A stretch of 7,207 nt of DNA from Gelria sp. (GCA_012839665.1 DUMX01000123.1:1-7207); one strand, 5' to 3'. Positions 1-5,869 are shown, numbered from the stretch's first letter. Notes: a model not told the origin generated them from the sequence alone. Numbers and translations: made by a program.

Positions 1-62
1 ACTGAAAAGTATGAAAAACACTGAGTTTTTTAATTTTTAAAGATGCGGATTTATGTAGTTTT

Positions 63-137
63 TGTAGGGGCAGACCCGTGTGTCTGCCCGGCCGATCACT
101 GCAATCCCGCAGGTGGACACATGGGGCCGCCCCTACA
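63..137. repeat. Imperfect palindromic intergenic repeat (GTAGGGGC-type, MITE/REP-like)
   Basis: The ends are perfect 9-base inverted repeats, TGTAGGGGC (63-71) and GCCCCTACA (129-137). The complementarity continues inward with a few mismatches to about 87 and 113, including TGTGTC paired with GACACA, so the unit can fold into one long hairpin of about 25 pairs with a loop near 88-112. GC content is far above its AT-rich surroundings. Repeats with GTAGGGGC ends are, from general knowledge, common between genes in clostridial and other genomes and are treated as non-autonomous mobile or REP-like elements. No transposase lies beside it and I see no target duplication. A short reading frame crosses it but has no ribosome binding site. 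Confidence 0.75.
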
Positions 138-226
138 GATTACGTGCTACTGTACAGGAAGAGCAAGTAAAAATATTTTCATCGGTGGTTTTCGCACTCA
201 TGAAAGGTTAAAGACGAAAGTAAGCG

Positions 227-268
227 TTGATAACGAAGTTGTCGGGTAAATAACTTCGAATCTATCAA
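227..268. other. Hairpin downstream of the metallophosphoesterase gene
   Basis: TTGATA (227-232) pairs with TATCAA (263-268), and CGAAGTT (234-240) pairs with AACTTCG (252-258), leaving an 11-base loop and a small asymmetric internal loop. It sits about 35 bases past the minus-strand stop codon at 302, so it could stabilise or end that transcript. There is no T-run on either side, so it is not a canonical intrinsic terminator. Between it and the gene is a purine-rich GAGTGAG direct repeat (285-299). The rest of 1-301 holds only the palindromic repeat, a weak AT hairpin at 14-30, and no supported gene. Confidence 0.4.
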
Positions 269-301
269 CTTGACCAACTGTTTAGAGTGAGGAGTGAGGG
301 G

Positions 302-1753
302 TCAGTTAAGTGAGTGTTTCTCATTAGCTGTGGTCTGGAGCAACTTCCTTTCCAGGAAAAACTGCTGAGAAACCGGATTATATTTAACCATGTCTACTGC
401 CACTAAACCGAAATCCGGTATCAAATAAACAATAGCTGCCGAATAAGAAATACCCTTTTCCGAATATAAGCCCCGTAAACCGGAAGCGCCGGTAGTTCCA
501 GGGTTAATAAAAACCCCGTCCGCCCCCTCTTCCATTCTAATACGATGATCGTGCCCGGCTACCACCAGATTGGCCAGCGAAGTCATTTCTTTTCCCAGCT
601 TGGAATCATGCACTACCAGTATGTCAGGGTGCCCCTGCGCCAGAACCGCCTCCTCTATCCTGATCAACTGCTGTTTATAATCTTCCTCTTCTTCTTCCGA
701 ACTCTCATACTCTACTGCCGGTATTGCCGATAATGGATGAGGAAAACCCAGAACCTTAACACCTTTAACGGTGAACATCTGCCCATCTAAAACATGACTA
801 TCAGGTAAACCGCTAATAAAATCGATGGTTTCCGGACTATCATGATTCCCGGCTACAAACAAATGAGGCACACCTACGGCGGCTAAATCCTCTATAGCAC
901 CAGTTTCTAACTGTAAGCCCATATCAGTTAAATCACCTGCATTTATCAATAAATCTACCTTAAAACGGGTAGCCAGACTTTTGACAAACTCAGTTCCGAC
1001 CGGGTTAGAATGCAAATCACTAACCAGCAACACCTTAACCACTTCATCCTGTTCCTCCGGATTAGCCATAACCATCAAGCTATCAGCACTGGAAAAGAGC
1101 AAACCCAGATTGGAAACAATTTGTCGGGTGTGATAACGAATTTGCTTTAAATCAGTCAGGGAATCACTGGCGAATTTTACTGCCACCGGTGCCATACTGA
1201 GAACACCCTTATATTCCGGCTCATGAAAGGCTACCGTATCATAGGAACGAAATACTCCGGCCAGGATTAATAACAGTATTAAGGTAGATACAGTGGTATA
1301 AAGTAAAGACTTGAACAAACCGGGGCGCCAGAGCAAAAAGACCAGTATAAGAGCACCCAGAAATGCGACTATTGCCTGGCGCAGAGCAAAGGCAGTTATT
1401 CCATCGCGGGCACTGGTCTGTAGCTGCTCTACCAGTTCTTTCTGGTCAGGCGGGTTATCTACATGAGATTTCAAAGTATCACTTTTTATTTGCTCCAGGC
1501 TGATAACCAGTTTTACCGGCCCCTGATGAGTTTTAGCTTCAACCTCCCCAAAGGGCGGAAAATGCAGTTCCGTTATACCACTCCGCCCCGGAGTTAACCC
1601 CACTTTAAATTCTATACCTTCCAGTTCAACCGTAGTACTTCCCAGCAGCCAAACTGCAAGTATAGCCCCTGCCAGAGCAGTTCCGAGAATGACAAACATT
1701 TTAACAAAAAATAATTTACCTGTGTTAAAGTCCGCTCTCCCAGGTAACCTCAC
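302..1753 (-). CDS. Membrane-anchored metallophosphoesterase (calcineurin-like)
   Basis: A 483-residue protein from GTG at 1753. This start is chosen because GGGGGAGGAG (1768-1759) lies 5 bases upstream; a GTG at 1804 would add 17 residues but has no such site. Three hydrophobic segments lie at about 17-38, 123-142 and 146-168, followed by a catalytic domain carrying the metallophosphoesterase blocks in order: DLH (246-248), GDLTD (273-277), GNHD (302-305), an HD (382-383) and GHDH (400-403). These residues bind two metal ions in the family, so hydrolysis of a phosphomonoester or phosphodiester is expected, but the substrate cannot be told from the sequence. The segment between the first two membrane spans (about 85 residues) looks like a soluble loop. 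A run of acidic residues (about 350-359, ESSEEEEEDY) lies inside the catalytic domain. The gene stands alone, divergent from the molbindin frame, and ends in TGA at 304-302. Confidence 0.9.
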   Translation of the reverse strand: MRLPGRADFNTGKLFFVKMFVILGTALAGAILAVWLLGSTTVELEGIEFKVGLTPGRSGITELHFPPFGEVEAKTHQGPVKLVISLEQIKSDTLKSHVDNPPDQKELVEQLQTSARDGITAFALRQAIVAFLGALILVFLLWRPGLFKSLLYTTVSTLILLLILAGVFRSYDTVAFHEPEYKGVLSMAPVAVKFASDSLTDLKQIRYHTRQIVSNLGLLFSSADSLMVMANPEEQDEVVKVLLVSDLHSNPVGTEFVKSLATRFKVDLLINAGDLTDMGLQLETGAIEDLAAVGVPHLFVAGNHDSPETIDFISGLPDSHVLDGQMFTVKGVKVLGFPHPLSAIPAVEYESSEEEEEDYKQQLIRIEEAVLAQGHPDILVVHDSKLGKEMTSLANLVVAGHDHRIRMEEGADGVFINPGTTGASGLRGLYSEKGISYSAAIVYLIPDFGLVAVDMVKYNPVSQQFFLERKLLQTTANEKHSLN

Positions 1754-1831
1754 CAGAACTCCTCCCCCAACAATCTCCTCTGATGCCTTCGTATTCCACC
1801 GCACAAGACCATTTGTCCAAGCTTTGCCTTC

Positions 1832-1840
1832 AGTATAACA
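1832..1840 (-). promoter_or_regulatory. Candidate extended -10 promoter for the metallophosphoesterase gene
   Basis: The minus strand reads TGTTATACT, an extended -10 (TGnTATAcT). No good -35 hexamer stands at the normal distance; TTAAGG lies 13 bases upstream of the -10, which is too close. The start GTG at 1753 is about 75 bases downstream. The same 9-mer occurs on the plus strand at 1903-1911. Confidence 0.4.
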
Positions 1841-1882
1841 CGAAGATAAACCTTAACTTGCTGGAGACTTTTCCTAAACAAA

Positions 1883-1911
1883 TTAAGGTATTTATTAATT
1901 AATGTTATACT
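1883..1911 (+). promoter_or_regulatory. Candidate promoter for the molbindin frame
   Basis: TTAAGG (1883-1888), a 17-base spacer, then TATACT (1906-1911) preceded by TG to make an extended -10. This points at the molbindin start at 2015, leaving a leader of about 95 bases. A second TATAAT at 1948-1953 has no -35 at a sensible distance. The AGGAGGT ribosome binding site is at 1998-2004. Confidence 0.45.
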
Positions 1912-2014
1912 ATGTGTCCTATCCGGTTATTATTGGCAATGTTGAAGTATAATTACCTTTCTTTTTATCCAAAATATCATATAGCTTGAATTATGTTAGG
2001 AGGTAAATGTTATA

Positions 2015-2218
2015 ATGGAAGCTGGCGTCCGTAACCGTTTTCAGGGTAAGGTGTGAAGCATAAGAGTAGACGATGTCATGGCCCAGGTCACTATGTGAAT
2101 GGGTGACACCGAAGTCGCGTCCGTGATGACGCGAGAATCTTTAGAAGAAGCCGGATTTAAACAGGGAGACGAAGTAACCGCCCTGATTAAAGCAATTAAC
2201 GTTGTTATGGTAAAATAG
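2015..2218 (+). pseudogene. Molbindin-like Mop/TOBE-domain molybdate-binding protein with two in-frame TGA codons
   Basis: The frame runs 67 codons from ATG 2015 to TAG 2216-2218, with AGGAGGT (1998-2004) 10 bases upstream. Its translation follows the molbindin pattern end to end: N-terminal VRNRFQGKV, then DDVMAQVT, GDTEVASVMTRESLEEAGFK, and GDEVTALIKAINVV near the C-terminus. Molbindins of this family are about 68-70 residues and assemble into small oligomers that store or buffer molybdate and tungstate in the cytoplasm. Here codons 14 (2054-2056) and 28 (2096-2098) are TGA, and no frameshift is needed on either side. The simplest reading is a recently inactivated gene. The alternatives are UGA recoding (as selenocysteine or by readthrough) or sequence error. 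Neighbouring genes stop at TGA, so global reassignment is unlikely. Hairpins follow both TGA codons (see findings). No enzyme or transporter for molybdenum lies beside it. Confidence 0.8.
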
Positions 2219-2298
2219 GCATTTTACGAATACCCCAGGTGAATAGCAATAGTATTTCCGGTTGTTATATTGTAAAAACGACTCTGTTAAAAAAAATG

Positions 2299-2337
2299 GG
2301 GCTATAGCTTCCACATATAGGAAGTCATAGCCCTTTT
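2299..2337. terminator. Bidirectional intrinsic terminator
   Basis: GGGCTAT (2299-2305) pairs with ATAGCCC (2327-2333), and CTTCC (2308-2312) pairs with GGAAG (2320-2324), with a two-base mismatch between them and a 7-base loop. On the plus strand TTTT and a T-rich stretch follow; on the minus strand the stem is followed by a run of eight T (the A-run at 2289-2296). It lies between the ends of the convergent molbindin frame and the PIN toxin gene and can serve both. Confidence 0.85.
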
Positions 2338-2368
2338 ATCTTTGACTATTTGACTATAGGGATAAAAA

Positions 2369-2773
2369 CTAAAAATGACTCATAAATTCCGCCGCGGTTA
2401 CTATTTGAGGATTTTTTACGCCGGAATCCAAAAAATCTTTATCCCCTGTAATCAAGACATCCACTTTTGACACCAATGCTGCTCTAAGTATAGGTCTATC
2501 TTTTACATCTCTGATCATATCCTCTGTTTCAGCCCTTTTATCTTCACCGGGTGTACTTACCACTTCAAAAAGTGCCCATGTAAAAAATCTTTCTATCAAG
2601 GATACACTATCTGGAAATTTCCTATTAAAAACTTTTCGTACTTCATCAATAATTTGATCACATAATACAATTTTATACGGTGGTTGAGCTGCTTTGGCAT
2701 AAGCAGCAAATGGAGTTCCGTTTGGGTTACGAATAGCTGAGATAATGATATTGGTATCAATCATTACCCTCAT
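2369..2773 (-). CDS. PIN-domain ribonuclease toxin (PIN_3-type putative TA toxin)
   Basis: A 134-residue PIN-domain protein of the type annotated as putative toxin component, PIN family (COG1569-like). It opens with MRVMIDTNIIISAI, the usual first strand and helix. The acidic metal site is complete: D6 in IDTN, E44 in IIDEV, D92 in DRPI, and D111/D113 in TGDKDF. PIN toxins of TA pairs are Mg2+-dependent ribonucleases that cut RNA and arrest growth when the antitoxin is lost. Its ATG overlaps the TGA of the upstream AbrB-type antitoxin gene in an ATGA, so translation is probably coupled; AGGAG lies inside the antitoxin's last codons. The gene ends about 30 bases before the terminator hairpin. 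Length and motifs are normal for the family, so it should be active. The RNA target cannot be predicted. Confidence 0.88.
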   Translation of the reverse strand: MRVMIDTNIIISAIRNPNGTPFAAYAKAAQPPYKIVLCDQIIDEVRKVFNRKFPDSVSLIERFFTWALFEVVSTPGEDKRAETEDMIRDVKDRPILRAALVSKVDVLITGDKDFLDSGVKNPQIVTAAEFMSHF

Positions 2774-3048
2774 ATACCTTCTATCTCCTGACGTATTTCT
2801 TTTACCAACTCATTTATATCATCATCCGAATTAATTCCTACAGCTTCAAATTTCCCTTGCATTTCCTTTTGCAGCGTTTTCATTGCATAGATAGCAGAAT
2901 TCATAACAATAGCATAATCACCCTGGCAAATGAAAGTCACTCTTTCACCCTCAGTTAATTTGAGCTTATCCCGTATATCTTTTGGAATTGTCACCTGGCC
3001 TTTAGCCATAATTTTTGCATTATCTACGAGTGGTCGATCTATAGCCAT
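2770..3048 (-). CDS. AbrB/SpoVT-type antitoxin
   Basis: A 92-residue protein with an N-terminal SpoVT/AbrB DNA-binding domain: AKGQVTIPKDIRDKLKLTEG at about residues 15-34, then GERVTFI, the swapped-hairpin fold that binds operators as a dimer. The C-terminal half (about 57-92) is charged and helical, as expected for the part that wraps and inhibits the PIN toxin encoded just downstream. Start choice: ATG at 3048 has GAGGGGG (3063-3057) 8 bases upstream; a TTG two codons earlier (3054) would be only 2 bases from that site, so it is not favoured. Stop and toxin start overlap by 4 bases. It probably represses its own operon, as is usual for TA antitoxins. Confidence 0.87.
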   Translation of the reverse strand: MAIDRPLVDNAKIMAKGQVTIPKDIRDKLKLTEGERVTFICQGDYAIVMNSAIYAMKTLQKEMQGKFEAVGINSDDDINELVKEIRQEIEGI

Positions 3049-3337
3049 TTTCAAAACCCCCTCTATTAGGTAGGATAATCCCTGCTTTCCCTACTCGTAG
3101 TATATCAATTACCTGACATTGACGCCATACCAAAACCTCAATATCGCTATCACGGACGGCTAGGCCTCTCGGCTCAATTACTTCAAAAATCCCCTGGAAA
3201 GCGGGCGGGTCATTGTTACAAACCCCGTTTTGGAGACCGGTGGCTCTAAGGCTCGTGAGGCATGAATCGCTAACCTCCGATGGACTTTTGGCGTTTGTGG
3301 GGCTTGCTTCAGTGCAATGAATGTTGTATTTATGCCA
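3023..3337 (-). other. Long stop-free frame without a start in the antitoxin leader
   Basis: The minus strand stays open for 105 codons, from just after a TAG (3340-3338) to a TAA at 3022-3020, running into the antitoxin gene in another frame. There is no ATG or GTG in it with a ribosome binding site. The translation includes EVIEPRGLAVRDSDIEVLVW and VIDILRVGKAGIILP, which look protein-like, but I do not recognise a family. It may be the relic of a gene whose start was lost, or a structured 5' leader that is open by chance: ACAAAC and GTTTGT (3293-3298 with 3218-3223) can pair around about 70 bases. I assign no function. Confidence 0.3.
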
Positions 3338-3351
3338 CTATATTTTCTACA

Positions 3352-3379
3352 ATTGTATACGATTTCCTGCCAAAATCAA
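3352..3379 (-). promoter_or_regulatory. Candidate promoter for the AbrB/PIN operon
   Basis: On the minus strand TTGATT (3379-3374), a 16-base spacer and TACAAT (3357-3352) match the sigma-A consensus at 4 of 6 and 5 of 6 positions. Transcription would begin near 3345, about 300 bases before the antitoxin ATG at 3048. I see no better promoter closer to the gene. The interval 3380-3466 holds nothing else that I can name. Confidence 0.45.
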
Positions 3380-3466
3380 CTATAATTGCACCCGCAAAGG
3401 ATTTCCGGCCTGGTAACTGGACATTGAATTAATTTTCAGTAACTGCAATTAAACCACGCCCCGAGC

Positions 3467-3604
3467 CTAAAACGGATTCTCAATTATCTTTACGTCCTCG
3501 CTCTTACATCCTTTACATTTCATTTCCACGTCCTTGGCTCCATAAATACTCTTGGCCCCGCATTCATTACATTGGACGACTATGAATTTGCTTTGCACTT
3601 TCAC
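3467..3604 (-). CDS. Small zinc-ribbon protein (45 residues)
   Basis: A short gene read from GTG 3604 to TAG at 3469-3467. AGGAGG (3617-3612) lies 7 bases before this GTG; a second GTG two codons later is less well spaced. The protein has two CxxC knuckles, C12-NE-C15 and C30-KG-C33, separated by 14 residues, which is a typical treble-clef/zinc-ribbon layout, and is otherwise rich in lysine and glutamate. Such minimal ribbons bind one zinc ion and may contact nucleic acid or a partner protein; its specific role is unknown. It begins 28 bases after the stop of the GGCT-fold gene upstream and is probably the last gene of that operon. No hairpin with a T-run follows it. Confidence that it is real rests on the ribosome binding site, the paired cysteines and the operon spacing. 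Confidence 0.72.
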   Translation of the reverse strand: MKVQSKFIVVQCNECGAKSIYGAKDVEMKCKGCKSEDVKIIENPF

Positions 3605-3632
3605 TTTACTTCCTCCTCCAATACAGGTTGTC

Positions 3633-4169
3633 CTATCCCACCGCAAACTCCAAATCTACCAGGTGTTCTGTAATGTATTGGCTTATTTCAGCCGGGCTCT
3701 TATGGGGATATGTTTCTCTAAGGCCTTCAGCCATAACCTCCAAGTATTTAGCGGATGGCATATTAGCCGACCTTATCCCAGCATTGGTAAATGTCCTTAT
3801 TTTATAACCATCAGCTTCTCCCAAGTCTAGCAGTTCTCCATACCAATTACGGCCTGACCCTTCCGCAATGTGAATCTGTTCAAACTGCTCTTTGGTAATT
3901 AAATACATACGACCCCAGGTACTTTGTTCGCTATCCCATTGGGGATTAATAAATGCAACCCCACCGCCGCCCCAGGCACCGGAGCTATTGCCAAAATAAA
4001 GTTTATAGGGAATGATTACGGGCTTATCCGCAATCGGGTCGCTTTTATCCGTGCAGCCATCATAACTTCTGCCGTTAAATTCGCATATGCCACCTTTAAT
4101 GTAGCAAAGAAATCGTTCTTCATTAAGATTAGAGCCATAACATGCATACCATACATATTTATCGTTCGT
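3633..4169 (-). CDS. GGCT-fold (gamma-glutamylcyclotransferase-like) protein with apparent ACG start
   Basis: Read from ACG 4169 the protein has 178 residues. The N-terminal YACYGSNLNEERF (8-20) carries the YGSN motif of the gamma-glutamylcyclotransferase superfamily, followed by LYFGNSSGAWGGGGVAFIN (57-75), GRMYLITKEQFEQ (86-98) and an AEG (102-104) whose E103 sits where the family's catalytic glutamate is expected. PSAKYLEVMAEGLRETYP matches the C-terminal helix pattern of such proteins. The first ordinary in-frame start is ATG 3908, which would remove the whole YGSN half and lacks a convincing binding site. GGGAGG (4184-4179) lies exactly 9 bases before the ACG, and the codons after it read NDKYVWYA, so this looks like an ATG changed to ACG, or a true ACG start. 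It starts 6 bases after the stop of the upstream GGCT gene, whose last codons hold the binding site. Substrate unknown. Confidence 0.75.
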   Translation of the reverse strand, partial: TNDKYVWYACYGSNLNEERFLCYIKGGICEFNGRSYDGCTDKSDPIADKPVIIPYKLYFGNSSGAWGGGGVAFINPQWDSEQSTWGRMYLITKEQFEQIHIAEGSGRNWYGELLDLGEADGYKIRTFTNAGIRSANMPSAKYLEVMAEGLRETYPHKSPAEISQYITEHLVDLEFAVG

Positions 4170-4175
4170 CTTTAT

Positions 4176-4550
4176 CTACCTCCCATACTCATCGTCCCAG
4201 GGTTGAGCATCAAACTCAATTTTATCTTCCTGTTGAACTTGTCCATTCCAAACATACACTTGTACTTCAATGGCAGTGTCTTGCTGCTGTACCTGGGCAG
4301 AATGTCGTATATACAGGTGCCCATTCCCCTCCAGCATGTCCAATCGGCGTAGAACTTGATGGTCTATCTCATAAAGCTCACCCATTACTCTTTCCTGGTT
4401 GTCTGGAATAATGCCCGGGAAGCTCCCCAGGTTATATAATGCGTATCCGGGGAGTACAGCCTGGCCCAGGTGTTTCTGATCTTTAAGAAAATAATCATGG
4501 TTATAACGGTTTTTCATTAAGGTTCCGTAGACAAATACTCTAAAAGTCAT
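4176..4550 (-). CDS. Gamma-glutamylcyclotransferase family protein (AIG2/YtfP-like)
   Basis: A 124-residue protein beginning MTFRVFVYGTLMKN, with the YGTL substrate loop at 8-11, then FPGIIP (44-49), GELYEI (57-62) and LDMLEGNGHLYIR (70-82), where E74 is the predicted catalytic acid/base. Family members release 5-oxoproline from gamma-glutamyl amines or peptides; the exact substrate here is not predictable. The ATG at 4550 is chosen because AAAGGGG (4565-4559) stands 8 bases before it; an ATG six codons earlier (4568) has no binding site. The length is normal for the YtfP-type branch. The gene lies about 100 bases downstream of the HTH regulator on the same strand and is followed after 6 bases by a second GGCT-fold gene, so the two are probably translated from one message. 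No clear promoter appears in 4551-4648. Confidence 0.87.
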   Translation of the reverse strand: MTFRVFVYGTLMKNRYNHDYFLKDQKHLGQAVLPGYALYNLGSFPGIIPDNQERVMGELYEIDHQVLRRLDMLEGNGHLYIRHSAQVQQQDTAIEVQVYVWNGQVQQEDKIEFDAQPWDDEYGR

Positions 4551-4648
4551 TTTTATAACCCCTTTCATTCATATGCTGATCACAGTTTATCTGAGATTAG
4601 TAAATGAACGAAGGAAGCTCAGCTTCGATTTTTATGTATGTTGGGGAA

Positions 4649-5644
4649 TTAATAAATGCATTTCCCGTATTCACTGGCGCTGATAACAGAATCGACAGGG
4701 ATTACTAACTCCTGCCCCTGGTGTTCAACCGTGATATGGTCCCCGGAGGAATGGTTTTTGATCAAGCAGTCCTCCAGGATTTCGGTACCATGCTCATTCT
4801 GGATCTCAATAGCACAGAGCTTGCCGTTTTTAAGAAAATCCAGAACGTTTCCAACCCCCTGGTTATAGGAACAATGGGCTTCAGTAGAATATAGCGCTTT
4901 GTTGCGCCTTTCTTCCAGCAGGTTAAACCAGGCCGTATTAAGGTTAAGCTGACCCGATACTTCTATGATTCTTTCTCTGCCGTAATCAGATAGCTCACTC
5001 CATATATTTGCAGCCAGGCGCACCGCATATTCGCAATAAGCCTGGTCCTGTGATTGTTGTTCCAGCCCCCGTAATAGAATAACTATTTGAGTAAGATTGG
5101 CCACTAAAAAGATAGGGTGGACCGTGTTAAGACCGTCCTTTTTATAAACCACGTCCTGCTTTTTAATCTCTAAATTCTGCCCCAGTATAGTGATTCCATC
5201 CTCAAGTTGCTGCAAGTCGGTATTTATGGTTCTATCACTAACCCATAGTTCATCCGCAAAATCAAGGGCCCGATAATCACGCTTATGCAAACTTTTAACA
5301 ATATACATCTGGCGATCAAACTGGGAGTTAAAAGTAGGAGGAAATTCGATTGCTACCTCTACACCATATTGTTTTTTCAAAAAGTTAAGATAAGCTTTTA
5401 AAATGCTTATAGCAGTATTCTTATCCTTGGTGTAGGAGGTTACCACATCCTTAATGGCGATGGGAATATTCTCGATTACTTCTCTATCGGTAATTGGTCG
5501 GTCCAGGTATGTAATAAGACTGGGCTGTTTTAAAAATGAAGTAGATTTATCCAATAGCAGATTTCGAGCAGTCCTTCTGTCTCTATTGTTCCTGCGATAC
5601 TTTTTCTCTAGAAATAACTCAACTGATTTCTCCAGTGTATCCAT
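4649..5644 (-). CDS. HTH transcriptional regulator, DeoR/WYL-like
   Basis: A 331-residue protein from ATG 5644, chosen because AGGAGG lies 10 bases upstream; a GTG ten codons earlier (5674) would place that site inside the gene. The N-terminal ~105 residues are helical and charged with no recognised domain. A helix-turn-helix follows at about 112-150: MYIVKSLHKRDYRALDFADE, then VSDRTINTDLQQLEDG, the winged-helix pattern seen in DeoR-type and WYL-domain regulators. The rest has a helical linker and a C-terminal beta-rich segment (about 265-331: NGKLCAIEIQN, ITVEHQGQELVIPVDSVI) that resembles a short WYL-like ligand-binding barrel, though the WYL signature itself is not seen. It probably controls its own promoter and perhaps the GGCT genes about 100 bases downstream. 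Family assignment beyond the HTH is inference. Confidence 0.75.
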   Translation of the reverse strand: MDTLEKSVELFLEKKYRRNNRDRRTARNLLLDKSTSFLKQPSLITYLDRPITDREVIENIPIAIKDVVTSYTKDKNTAISILKAYLNFLKKQYGVEVAIEFPPTFNSQFDRQMYIVKSLHKRDYRALDFADELWVSDRTINTDLQQLEDGITILGQNLEIKKQDVVYKKDGLNTVHPIFLVANLTQIVILLRGLEQQSQDQAYCEYAVRLAANIWSELSDYGRERIIEVSGQLNLNTAWFNLLEERRNKALYSTEAHCSYNQGVGNVLDFLKNGKLCAIEIQNEHGTEILEDCLIKNHSSGDHITVEHQGQELVIPVDSVISASEYGKCIY

Positions 5645-5710
5645 AGAATCTTGTCCTCCTTTTTGGCAGGTCACTTCGTTATAAAAGCATCCAGATGCCG
5701 CCCAGGGTAA

Positions 5711-5737
5711 TATTGAAGCTTTCTATTCTGTTCAATA
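5711..5737. promoter_or_regulatory. Inverted repeat in the leader of the HTH regulator gene
   Basis: TATTGAA (5711-5717) and TTCAATA (5731-5737) are perfect 7-base inverted half-sites separated by 13 bases, giving 20 bases between their centres, two helical turns. They lie just past the expected transcription start of the regulator and about 70 bases before its ATG. They could be an operator for a dimeric regulator, plausibly the gene's own product, or a hairpin in the leader. Confidence 0.4.
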
Positions 5738-5753
5738 CCGGGTTCCATCTCCC

Positions 5754-5778
5754 AGTATACTTTATATATTCGTACGAA
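5754..5778 (-). promoter_or_regulatory. Candidate -10 and palindrome of the HTH regulator promoter
   Basis: The minus strand has TATACT (5759-5754) as a possible -10. Ten bases upstream of it lies the perfect palindrome TTCGTACGAA (5769-5778), in the spacer/-35 region, where no consensus -35 is found. A weak -35 with a palindrome over it suggests a controlled promoter. The rest of the 5645-5869 gap contains no gene I can support. Confidence 0.4.
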
Positions 5779-5869
5779 GTGTGCCGGCCTGCCAGGAGGT
5801 CGTTGTTACATTTTTATAAAGTTTTTTACGAGAAATCAAAAGAACACTACTTTATGATTTTAATATTTC

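Noticed and set aside
43..249. 68-codon plus-strand frame over the palindromic repeat
   Set aside because: No ribosome binding site; most of the frame is the repeat element itself and its translation resembles no protein.
545..733. Plus-strand 62-codon frame
   Set aside because: Antisense to the catalytic domain of the metallophosphoesterase, including the acidic patch; no binding site.
2015..2218. Alternative genetic code with TGA as a sense codon
   Set aside because: The AbrB-type antitoxin ends in TGA overlapping the next ATG, and the metallophosphoesterase, VapC and Phd genes also end at TGA in sensible places, so TGA is a normal stop here.
3924..4411. Plus-strand frames of 142 and 89 codons
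   Set aside because: They lie antisense to the two GGCT-fold genes, which have family motifs and binding sites; the plus frames have neither.
4614..4626. Small hairpin GAAGC-TCA-GCTTC followed by GATTTTT on plus
   Set aside because: No plus-strand gene ends there, and on the minus strand no T-run follows; too small to call a terminator.
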